Source: a virus
Virus record (IMG/VR): IMGVR_UViG_3300017788_000019
Location: 1-64,000 of that record
DNA length: 64,000 nucleotides
Direction: 5' to 3' (one strand)
Shown here: positions 31,686 through 39,255 of the stretch, piece by piece
How positions within the stretch are numbered: the first letter of the stretch is position 1
Layout: each line of letters begins with the position of its first letter
The notes under the pieces: model-generated
The model's database searches: none
Told to the model about the DNA's origin: nothing
What the model saw: the letters and a program-made list of their open reading frames with translations, nothing else
Program-made: the position numbers and the translations under genes

Positions 31686-32089
31686 TGCAAACTTTTCTAC
31701 CATACCCAGATTTTGTACAGTCAGTAAAGGTACTGGACTACCGTCGGCTAGGTAAACAAAGAGTAGAAACCTTTCAGGTTCTCAATATTCTTCTAGACAG
31801 AACACCAACAAAAGGTTGGCGTAACCATCCAGTTACTCGTATGTGGACCGGCTACGAGGAAGCATTAAAGTTATATCAAAACTATACCATATTAGAGTGG
31901 ATAGACCGTGGATACAAAAATACAATGAAGTTTGAAGAGATTGATCATAATAATATTGTTGTTCCATCTTGGTTTGGTGATGATCAATTTCATAAGTCGC
32001 ATAGATCTAATCTTCTTAGAAAAGATTACGAGTACTACTCTCAATACTTTGACGAACCAGCAAATTTAGAGTATCATTGGCCAGTATGA
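31685..32089 (+). CDS. MSMEG_6728 / pyrimidine-dimer-glycosylase-like protein
   Basis: 134 residues. LDYRRLGKQRVET near the start and HPVTRMWTGYEEAL are hallmarks of the MSMEG_6728 family, related to pyrimidine-dimer DNA glycosylases. A DNA-repair role is inferred. The Arg-Arg in this motif is encoded CGT CGG. This is the only in-frame CGG I found that is read without a shift; a +1 shift here would hit TAG immediately. Confidence 0.75.
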   Translation: MQTFLPYPDFVQSVKVLDYRRLGKQRVETFQVLNILLDRTPTKGWRNHPVTRMWTGYEEALKLYQNYTILEWIDRGYKNTMKFEEIDHNNIVVPSWFGDDQFHKSHRSNLLRKDYEYYSQYFDEPANLEYHWPV

Positions 32090-32490
32090 GTATTGCAGTC
32101 TATCTAGCTGGAGCAATGGATTATGTTGGAGAGTACGCTAAAGGATGGCGTAAATCAGCAACTGATGCTCTTGAATTTTTTGGATATAAAGTTTATGATC
32201 CAACTTCTATACCAGAAGAACCTGGCATGTCTCCAGACGAAATAGCTCAAAAAAATTTGTTCATGCAGAAAAAATCTGATTTACTTCTGGTAGAATATAT
32301 GTTAGAAAATAGAGCGTACATAGGTACTGATTTTGAAATGGCTTGGGCTAAAATTCATAATCAACCTACTATTGTAATTTGCTCTAATCAAAATAAAGAT
32401 CGACCATATATGAAATATATGGCCACAAAGCTTGCAGATAACCTGCAAGATGCTATAGACTATATAGCAATCCATTATCCAATAAACTAA
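32086..32490 (+). CDS. Nucleoside 2-deoxyribosyltransferase-like protein
   Basis: About 134 residues from ATG 32086, overlapping the previous stop. YLAGAMD near the N-terminus and the later ENRAYIGTDFEMAWA segment match the 2-deoxyribosyltransferase fold, with the catalytic Glu expected in the E-M segment. It probably works in nucleotide salvage with the neighbouring deoxynucleotide genes. Confidence 0.72.
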   Translation: MSIAVYLAGAMDYVGEYAKGWRKSATDALEFFGYKVYDPTSIPEEPGMSPDEIAQKNLFMQKKSDLLLVEYMLENRAYIGTDFEMAWAKIHNQPTIVICSNQNKDRPYMKYMATKLADNLQDAIDYIAIHYPIN

Positions 32491-32508
32491 CAAAAAGGAA
32501 TAAATAAA

Positions 32509-32691
32509 ATGTCAGAGAACAAGTTCAAGTACTTCACTGTCACCACAACCACTTTGGTTAAGGCTAACAGCAAGACCGATGCTCAGAAACTAGCAATGGG
32601 TCGTCGTGGCGTTACTGGTGAGGTCATGTTCAAGGATGTTGAAATCGAGCGAATCTCTGCAGTAGAGGCTCGCGAGCAGATCATCGCCTGA
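32509..32691 (+). CDS. Small protein, paralogue of phosphoesterase N-terminal module
   Basis: 60 residues. The sequence (KYFTVTTTTLVKANSKTDAQ, then GEVMFKDVEIERISAVEA) matches residues 4-55 of the metallophosphoesterase at 4130 in pattern and spacing. Codon use is more GC-rich than its neighbours. It has its own terminator just downstream, so it may be strongly expressed. The shared module may mediate binding to a common partner (inference). Confidence 0.65.
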   Translation: MSENKFKYFTVTTTTLVKANSKTDAQKLAMGRRGVTGEVMFKDVEIERISAVEAREQIIA

Positions 32692-32707
32692 TTGTAATAT
32701 TGTTCTG

Positions 32708-32738
32708 GAGGGAGGGGGATATGCCCCCTCCCTCTTTT
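32708..32738 (+). terminator. Rho-independent terminator
   Basis: An 11-base-pair perfect stem (GAGGGAGGGGG with CCCCCTCCCTC) around a five-base loop, followed by TTTT. It ends the transcript of the 60-residue protein gene. Confidence 0.9.
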
Positions 32739-32755
32739 CATAGAAAGTTTTGCAT

Positions 32756-33448
32756 ATGATTTATGCACAAATGGTAGGAAGAAATGAGTCTTCCAGATTT
32801 CTAGAGCCAGTTCTAGAAAGACTATCTACTCAGGTGGATAAAATTATATTTACTGACGACTGCTCAACAGACAACACAGCTGAGATAGCAGCAAAGTATG
32901 CTGAAGTATTTACTACACCAGAGCCAATGTTTACAAAACACGAGGGTCAATTACGAGCATTTGCTTGGGGTAACCTAGAAAATTTTGCAAAGCCTGGTGA
33001 TTGGGTTTTGGCTATAGATTGTGATGAAAAACTATACCATGTTGATGAGTTAGAGATTAAAGCAGTGCTCGCTAAATCAGAATTTGATGTAGTCAACATA
33101 CGCTTTTATCATATGTGGAGCGAAACTCACTATAGAGTTGATAAACTTTGGGCTCCCAATAACTCTTCAAGAATGTTTAGGTTTCAGGAAAACGCTGGCT
33201 TTCAAAACAAAATTCTTGCTTGTGGTTCTGAACCAACTTATGTGCCAAAATGGATACAGCAAAGAAACTACTGGAGAGACTCTGGTTTAATCATGCAGCA
33301 TCTGGGCTATACGCATGACGAAGATAAGCAGTCAAAGTATGAAAGATACTCCACGTTAGATGGCGGTCAGTTTCACAACTTAAATCATATTAATTCTATT
33401 ATAGATCCTAATCCAGTATTAATTCAATGGGGAAACTTTGGTATTTGA
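32756..33448 (+). CDS. Glycosyltransferase family 2
   Basis: About 230 residues from ATG 32756. A GT-A fold is indicated by FTDDCSTDNTAEIA, then LAIDCDEKLY as the metal-binding DXD region. A later segment (LIMQHLGYTHDEDKQSKYERY) is typical of single-domain phage GT2 enzymes. The acceptor is unknown. Confidence 0.8.
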   Translation: MIYAQMVGRNESSRFLEPVLERLSTQVDKIIFTDDCSTDNTAEIAAKYAEVFTTPEPMFTKHEGQLRAFAWGNLENFAKPGDWVLAIDCDEKLYHVDELEIKAVLAKSEFDVVNIRFYHMWSETHYRVDKLWAPNNSSRMFRFQENAGFQNKILACGSEPTYVPKWIQQRNYWRDSGLIMQHLGYTHDEDKQSKYERYSTLDGGQFHNLNHINSIIDPNPVLIQWGNFGI

Positions 33449-33449
33449 A

Positions 33450-34163
33450 ATGAAAGAAAATAATTTAATATTAGATCCAGTAAAGTCAATCATAGATTTG
33501 ACGTTTAGACTTGAGCAAAAAAAGAGGTTTGCGTATGTAAACATATCTCGATCAGCCTTAAACCTAATGCTACATAATAGCGATAAGAAACCTCCGAAGT
33601 ATTTCGTAAAGTCTCTAGCTAAATGTATGACTATACAGGATCCTAACTTCTTAAAAGCAGTGCCAGTTGAGTTTTCTGACGAAATCCAAGCTGGAAAGTT
33701 GTCAGAGTTTGGTTTACAAAAAGATGGTAGTTATTACGACGCTGCGATGTTTGAATACTTTTTTTCAAATAAAAAAGAAGTAGTAGACATATTTATCAAT
33801 CATTATATTAGGGAGTCAAAAAATGTCATTCTATCTTTTCACGATAAAAAAACTGTTCAAAAAGTTTTTGGGCAGAATCAATATGTAGTTTCCGTTCCAT
33901 ACAATAACTACTACGACAAGCTTGATTCAATTATCGCTCAGATCTCAGAATTTGAGGGAGGGGTAGATAGCTGTATACTTGACTGTCCAATGCTAGCTAC
34001 CGCTATTGCGCCAAAGCTTTGGGAAAACATAGACATGTCTATTTTAGACTTTGGCAAAATAGTTAGCTCTGCAAGATTCTATACAATGCAAAACTCAGAT
34101 AGAGAAAAATCAGAAGTAGATAACAAAAAGAAGTTTTACAAAAAGCGTAATGAAAAAAGATAA
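33450..34163 (+). CDS. Hypothetical protein, possible GT-D-like fold
   Basis: About 237 residues from ATG 33450. The C-terminal half (SCILDCPMLATAIAPKLWEN, then MSILDFGKI) loosely resembles GT-D glycosyltransferases, in which a late Asp binds metal. This is weak evidence. It lies directly after a GT2 gene and overlaps the Vsr-like gene by 14 bases. Confidence 0.45.
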   Translation: MKENNLILDPVKSIIDLTFRLEQKKRFAYVNISRSALNLMLHNSDKKPPKYFVKSLAKCMTIQDPNFLKAVPVEFSDEIQAGKLSEFGLQKDGSYYDAAMFEYFFSNKKEVVDIFINHYIRESKNVILSFHDKKTVQKVFGQNQYVVSVPYNNYYDKLDSIIAQISEFEGGVDSCILDCPMLATAIAPKLWENIDMSILDFGKIVSSARFYTMQNSDREKSEVDNKKKFYKKRNEKR

Positions 34164-34803
34164 TTGGGACGAAGAAATAGACAACACAGAATACATGGTT
34201 GATCTATTATTTGATACCTCATTAAGCTTAAATGAAATAGCAAAAGAAGTAGGGTGGCCTTTAGCTAAGGTAAATCAAAAGATAAATCAACTTGGTTTAT
34301 CCTGGCTAAAGAACTCTAGAAAAAAAATGTCAAGAGGGCAAACAGCCTTAACTTCCATTATGCAAAAACTTCTTCCTGGAGAAAAGATAGTTAATGAGTT
34401 TTATCTTCAGGATAAACTAAGACTTGATGTATATTGTCCTTCTTATAAAGTCGGAGCAGAGTATCATGGTACGCAGCATTTTTTTTATACTGCAAAGTTC
34501 TTTGATTCTAAGTATGAGTTTGAAGAAGCTCAAAAAAGAGATGAAAAAAAGATTGAACTATGCAAGAAGGAAGGAATTGCTCTTATTATTTTCCGCTATA
34601 ATGACATGCTCACTGAACAGGCAGTTTACGATAGACTATTAGACGCTATAAGAAACTCTCCTTTTAAGAGAGAAGACAAAGAAAAGAATAAGTTCTACTC
34701 AAGTCAGGTTTATCTTGACTCTAAAAAGCGTCGTTCTGAACTCAGAAAAAAAGCCTATAGAGAACTAAAACAACATAGAAAAAACAACAATGGAAAAACC
34801 TGA
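34150..34803 (+). CDS. Vsr/DUF559-like endonuclease with N-terminal HTH
   Basis: 217 residues. Residues about 25-55 look like a helix-turn-helix (SLNEIAKEVGWPLAKVNQKI). The centre has LRLDVYCPSYKVGAEYHGTQHF, the D-x(n)-E-x-HG core of Vsr-like and DUF559 PD-(D/E)XK nucleases. The C-terminus is very basic. It may nick DNA at sites set by its HTH. It is coupled to the helicase gene by overlap. Confidence 0.65.
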   Translation: MKKDNWDEEIDNTEYMVDLLFDTSLSLNEIAKEVGWPLAKVNQKINQLGLSWLKNSRKKMSRGQTALTSIMQKLLPGEKIVNEFYLQDKLRLDVYCPSYKVGAEYHGTQHFFYTAKFFDSKYEFEEAQKRDEKKIELCKKEGIALIIFRYNDMLTEQAVYDRLLDAIRNSPFKREDKEKNKFYSSQVYLDSKKRRSELRKKAYRELKQHRKNNNGKT

Positions 34804-36244
34804 AGACAACCAAGATACCCCAATTGAATATCAGGTATTTGCTCTCTCCCTAAGACAAGAGGGGGCTATTACGCATTTTGCCGACAACTTACCCGATGAC
34901 ATTGTTGGCATAAATCATGGTCAAAAGGGTATACATGAGTTTTACCTAGCGCTTCTGGCATATCGTACGGCAACACAATTAGATATAGTAGACCCAGTTG
35001 GATTTAAAGATTGGCTAGGTTCCGAAACAGACATAAGAGAGGCTCTTGGTGGAACATCTGGCGTAGACATCATGATGGATGTTTTGCTGTCGTTGAAATT
35101 GTCCACTGTTGATTCAGTTGTTCAACTAATCAAACATAAAGCTAATAAGAAGAAGCAAATTGACTACTTGCAAGAACTTCAAATTATATTAAATCAAAAA
35201 GGTGTTAAGTCTGACAAAGATCTTGCTAGGTTATCTTTAATAACATCAGAAATAAGAGAGCTTGAAAATCAACTAAACTACAATCCGCTAGAAAAACTAA
35301 CCACAGCTATAGATATATCCAATAGAGCGGAATCACTATTAGATATTCCTAGCTTCTTGCCCACTCAATTTAAGTCCTTAAATAGAGCTATGGGTTATAC
35401 TGATGACGGTGGCTTTTATAGGGGTGCGGTTCATGCTGTTATTGCGCCATCTGGCAAAGGTAAAAGCACATTTGCTAAATGCCTAGCAAATAATTGGGTT
35501 GAAAATGGCCACACTGTTTTATATGTAAACTTTGAGGAAGCAGTTGGTCACTGGGAAAGAATTCTTATGACTCAAATAATTGGCAAGAATGTTTACGTAG
35601 AGGCTGAAAGATGGACCCCAAGCGAAAGAGAAAAGTATCTAGGCATATTTAGAGATAAGCTAAGTCAATGGGGTAACAAATTAATGGTTAGACATGACCC
35701 AGATACCCCATACTTTGAAGACCTTGAGAGATGGCTTAGAGACATAATCGACCATGCTGAAACTCCAGAGGTTGTAATTATTGACACTATACAATCTATG
35801 TTTACAAAGGGTGGTAAAGGTAAACCACGATGGGGGGAGTTTGAGGAGATGATGGTAAAGCTAGAAAAGCTAGCAAGAGATATGGATTGTGTTTTGATCA
35901 TTACAGCTCAGGAAAACTCTAACAGAATGAAAGAAAAAAGAGAAGTAGTCCAGCAATCTGATACTGGTGGATCTCTTGCAATTCAACAGAAGTGCGCTGT
36001 AACGATATTCATTACAGAGAAAAAACTTATAAGTGGTGATGATTCTGAAGATGAAAACATAATGCAGCTTCAAATCCCAAAGAATAGAATTACTGGATCT
36101 AGCTTTATATACAATCCACCTCTAGTAAAATATGTAGATTCAAGAAAAGCCTACGAAGAATATGAACCAGTTAACCAAGAGGACTACGATGATACTAGTT
36201 CGCTGCTGGATGATCTACTAGATGATGAGGATTTTGACATATGA
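34790..36244 (+). CDS. DnaB-like replicative helicase
   Basis: 484 residues. Walker A is APSGKGKST (about 221-229) and Walker B is VVIIDTIQSM, with the RecA-like order of replicative helicases and a Q-rich GSLAIQQK region. The N-terminal ~150 residues have the helical layout of DnaB N-domains. It unwinds DNA at the phage fork with the nearby primase and polymerase. The acidic C-terminus may bind partners. Confidence 0.82.
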   Translation: MEKPEDNQDTPIEYQVFALSLRQEGAITHFADNLPDDIVGINHGQKGIHEFYLALLAYRTATQLDIVDPVGFKDWLGSETDIREALGGTSGVDIMMDVLLSLKLSTVDSVVQLIKHKANKKKQIDYLQELQIILNQKGVKSDKDLARLSLITSEIRELENQLNYNPLEKLTTAIDISNRAESLLDIPSFLPTQFKSLNRAMGYTDDGGFYRGAVHAVIAPSGKGKSTFAKCLANNWVENGHTVLYVNFEEAVGHWERILMTQIIGKNVYVEAERWTPSEREKYLGIFRDKLSQWGNKLMVRHDPDTPYFEDLERWLRDIIDHAETPEVVIIDTIQSMFTKGGKGKPRWGEFEEMMVKLEKLARDMDCVLIITAQENSNRMKEKREVVQQSDTGGSLAIQQKCAVTIFITEKKLISGDDSEDENIMQLQIPKNRITGSSFIYNPPLVKYVDSRKAYEEYEPVNQEDYDDTSSLLDDLLDDEDFDI

Positions 36245-37023
36245 AGCAATTAACAATTGAAGCAATAAAAGATTATCAAACCTGTGCACTTTTATATAGT
36301 TATAGGCATCAAGAAAGCGTTTCAGAGACAATTCATTCAAGAGAATTGTTTAGTACAAAGTTTGAGAATACACTCAAAAGTGTAATTAACTATTTCTTTT
36401 ATAAGAAACAGGGAGGCTTTACTCCTTCATATTCATCTCTGTTAAATAGATGGGAGAAGTTATGGTTCGCAAAAGACACAACCGCATATGACATCATCCA
36501 TGAGCAGCATGAAAGCTTTTACGGAAATACAGCAAGCTTAACTTCAAAAGCTGCATCGGCTCTTTTAGATTTTTATAATCAATTTTCAGAAGATGACTCA
36601 GTTCCGATGGCAATTGATCAAGAGTTTTATGTTCCCGTTGGAGATTCGGTAAAAATTAAGTCAAACTTTGATTTAATTCTATATAAAAACGGTGAATACT
36701 TTATATATAAATGGGTTTTTAATTTTAGAACTTCTCATACATCTTTATATCAAATAGACTTTTCAGTGTTAAATGAAGCTTTTGCACATAAGTTCCCACA
36801 TAAAAAACCAAAAGCACATTTTGGATACTATGACATACTGGCTTCTTCTCAAAAGTTTATAGAGTATGAGGTAAACCAGGAAGACTCTAAGGCTCTTCAA
36901 TACTGGTGTAGTACAATAGAAGAGGATAAAAAGTTTGTACCTAGAAGAGGGTTAACTTCATATTGTAAAAAATGTCCGTTTGATAAGCCGTGTTCAAAGT
37001 GGAAAGATTGGGAAGTAGAATAA
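36241..37023 (+). CDS. RecB/Cas4-like PD-(D/E)XK protein, apparently degenerate
   Basis: 260 residues. The layout matches Cas4/RecB-type nucleases: an early Cys (YQTCALLYSY) and a C-terminal cluster CKKCPFDKPCSKW, as in 4Fe-4S exonucleases. The catalytic IDYKT motif is replaced by FIYKWVFNF, so metal-binding residues appear lost. It may be structural or regulatory, and the intact relative is at 43324. It overlaps the helicase stop by four bases. Confidence 0.6.
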   Translation: MKQLTIEAIKDYQTCALLYSYRHQESVSETIHSRELFSTKFENTLKSVINYFFYKKQGGFTPSYSSLLNRWEKLWFAKDTTAYDIIHEQHESFYGNTASLTSKAASALLDFYNQFSEDDSVPMAIDQEFYVPVGDSVKIKSNFDLILYKNGEYFIYKWVFNFRTSHTSLYQIDFSVLNEAFAHKFPHKKPKAHFGYYDILASSQKFIEYEVNQEDSKALQYWCSTIEEDKKFVPRRGLTSYCKKCPFDKPCSKWKDWEVE

Positions 37024-37694
37024 TGCCTAAAGATTCAATACTTGATGAGATTCTAAATAAAGAAAAAGATTCAGTATCTATCGGTGAAGAAAATACTGTA
37101 CTTAAACCAATGCTTGAGGAAATAGACTATATATCTGATGATAATATTAAAAGTTTTGTTAAGTCAATTCTTTTAAGAGCTGATTCTTTTTGGAGTATAC
37201 CATCAAGTTTTTCTGGGAAATATCATCCAGCAGATGAGCATAATGAGGGCGGAAACTTGCTACACACCAAGCGAGTTGTTAGAGCTGCAAGTGTTATATC
37301 AGATTCCTATTCTTTATCTACAGAAGAAAAAGATATCGTTTATGCAGCATGCTTGCTCCATGATGTGACAAAAGGCATTAAAGATAAGGAAGATGAATAT
37401 TTTCACTACGATCCAATGCATCCCTATACGGTTGGTAAGCTAGTTAAACAATGTCAAGAGTATGATAAAAAATATGCTGGAGAATCACAGTCATCAACAT
37501 TATTTGTTTCCGAAGAAACGGTTCAGTCAATTTTAAGATTAGTTAGATGTCATCTTGGGCCTTGGTCTCCTGTTCCAGAAACTGTTCCAATTACATATCT
37601 AGATATGATTGTGCATATGGCAGATAACATCGCTTCTAAGGTACACTATATAGTTGATGGAAACAATGTAATAAAAGATAGATGGAAGTTTTAA
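37023..37694 (+). CDS. HD-domain phosphohydrolase
   Basis: About 223 residues from ATG 37023. HD motifs are visible: HTKRVVRAA, CLLHDVTKG and a later LDMIVHMADNIAS. It likely cleaves a nucleotide or cyclic-nucleotide phosphate, but the substrate is unclear. It lies between recombination and primase genes. Confidence 0.75.
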   Translation: MPKDSILDEILNKEKDSVSIGEENTVLKPMLEEIDYISDDNIKSFVKSILLRADSFWSIPSSFSGKYHPADEHNEGGNLLHTKRVVRAASVISDSYSLSTEEKDIVYAACLLHDVTKGIKDKEDEYFHYDPMHPYTVGKLVKQCQEYDKKYAGESQSSTLFVSEETVQSILRLVRCHLGPWSPVPETVPITYLDMIVHMADNIASKVHYIVDGNNVIKDRWKF

Positions 37695-37695
37695 G

Positions 37696-37854
37696 TTGGA
37701 AGATAGAATATCTAAAAGATATTACCTACTATCAAATCTAGAATCAATAATACAAGAGTCTGTTTATTATCGTTCATTCTCAGAAGATATGAAGACTGAT
37801 AAAAAGGTCGTCTATTCATTTGGGGAAGATTCTGGTGAGGTAGAAATAAAATGA
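37696..37854 (+). CDS. Small hypothetical protein
   Basis: 52 residues from TTG 37696, filling the gap between the HD gene and the primase and ending in an ATGA overlap with it. It is charged, with no motif. The tight fit supports it being real. Confidence 0.5.
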   Translation: MEDRISKRYYLLSNLESIIQESVYYRSFSEDMKTDKKVVYSFGEDSGEVEIK

Positions 37855-39059
37855 GAATAGCTAATGATCCAAGTAAATACACATACGCGTGGAGATACGT
37901 AGAGCTAGCAAAGTATATACCTAGCTTAAATAGAATAATTAGAGAAAAAGTAAATGGCATACCAATTTTATTGGATATTAATGATATAGGCAAGTATGCT
38001 CGTAAACACTCCAACACTGGTATCTATACTTCAATCTGGCACTACAACAATCAAGATATTGAACAAGCAACTAGACTTGGCTCATTGTACTTTGATATAG
38101 ATAATGAAGACGTAAATGTCTCTCTATCAGAGTGCCAAAACCTTTATGGGCACTTATTACAGTACGTTCCCGAAGATTCTATTGTAGTTTACTACACAGG
38201 TAAAAAGGGATTTCATATTGAGTGTGAAGCGCTGGCTTTGGGTATAAACCCATCTAATTCACTACACCATTCCTTTAGGTTTATTGCCAATGATCTAGCT
38301 AATAAACTAAATTTAACTTCACTTGACTTTAGTGTTTATGACTTAAGAAGAATGTGGAGACTTCCTGGATCTAAACATCAAGAAACTAGTTTATATAAGA
38401 CAAAGTTAAGTAAGAATTTTATATATTCTGATATTAAAACTATAGCTGAGTATTGTTCAGTAGAACAAGATAATTCAATTTGCGAACAACAGTTTTCTTA
38501 TACTGCAAATGAATGGTATAGAGAGTATTTTTATAAGATGGAAGAAGATAGGAATAAGCCAAAAGATATCCTAGCTTACTTCAACCAATATGGATCTAAG
38601 GCTCGTATAAAAGTTGAAGATTCAAATAAAGTATTTGACAAGAAAAAGCTTCTTGATAATTGTTCTGCATTTGTGAGAATTGAAAATGAAGCAAAAGAAA
38701 AGCGTCACTTAGATCACGAGTCTAGACTGTTTCTTTGTTCTATATTGACATATACAGACGAGGCTATTCAATATCTAAATAAAGTTCTTAGTTACTGCAA
38801 TGACTACAACCCCAGAAAATCTTCTGCACATATCAATGATTGGATTAAGAGAAGAGAAATGGGAATCGGTGGCAGACCATATACTTGCGAAAGAGCCAAT
38901 GCTGCAGGTGTGGGATGTGGTGATTGTTCTCTTGAACAAAACAAAAAATGGGTAAAAATAGGCGATAAATATATGGAAACAGATGAAAAAGTATCCCCTT
39001 CACCTATTAGATTCGCCTATAATGTAGAAAAGAAAGGTGGTGAAAAGAAAGATGATTGA
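37851..39059 (+). CDS. Archaeo-eukaryotic-type DNA primase
   Basis: 402 residues. The AEP catalytic signature is present: YFDIDNED (about 80-87) for metal binding, then YYTGKKGFHIEC (115-125), and DLRRMWRLPGSKH as the third motif. The C-terminus has a Cys cluster (CERANAAGVGCGDC) that could bind zinc or an Fe-S cluster, as in PriL-type regions. It makes primers for the polymerase encoded just downstream. Confidence 0.85.
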   Translation: MRIANDPSKYTYAWRYVELAKYIPSLNRIIREKVNGIPILLDINDIGKYARKHSNTGIYTSIWHYNNQDIEQATRLGSLYFDIDNEDVNVSLSECQNLYGHLLQYVPEDSIVVYYTGKKGFHIECEALALGINPSNSLHHSFRFIANDLANKLNLTSLDFSVYDLRRMWRLPGSKHQETSLYKTKLSKNFIYSDIKTIAEYCSVEQDNSICEQQFSYTANEWYREYFYKMEEDRNKPKDILAYFNQYGSKARIKVEDSNKVFDKKKLLDNCSAFVRIENEAKEKRHLDHESRLFLCSILTYTDEAIQYLNKVLSYCNDYNPRKSSAHINDWIKRREMGIGGRPYTCERANAAGVGCGDCSLEQNKKWVKIGDKYMETDEKVSPSPIRFAYNVEKKGGEKKDD

Positions 39060-39255
39060 AGACCCAGATGACGTAGTTGGCGTTTGCAGTGAGTGTCACT
39101 CAGACCAACCAGATCAATATATGTACAGAAGTCCATTTGCTCAGAATGGAAGCAATGTTCCATGTAAATATTGTGGTGGAGTTGTTGTAATAACTTATAG
39201 AGAAACAAGAGACGACGCTCTTGATCAGAGCGATAGAAATAGGGGAATAAATTGA
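39052..39255 (+). CDS. Zinc-ribbon protein
   Basis: About 67 residues from ATG 39052, with CSEC and CKYC pairs forming a zinc ribbon. It overlaps the end of the primase gene and the start of the polymerase gene. Likely a small DNA- or protein-binding accessory factor of the replication block. Confidence 0.65.
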   Translation: MIEDPDDVVGVCSECHSDQPDQYMYRSPFAQNGSNVPCKYCGGVVVITYRETRDDALDQSDRNRGIN

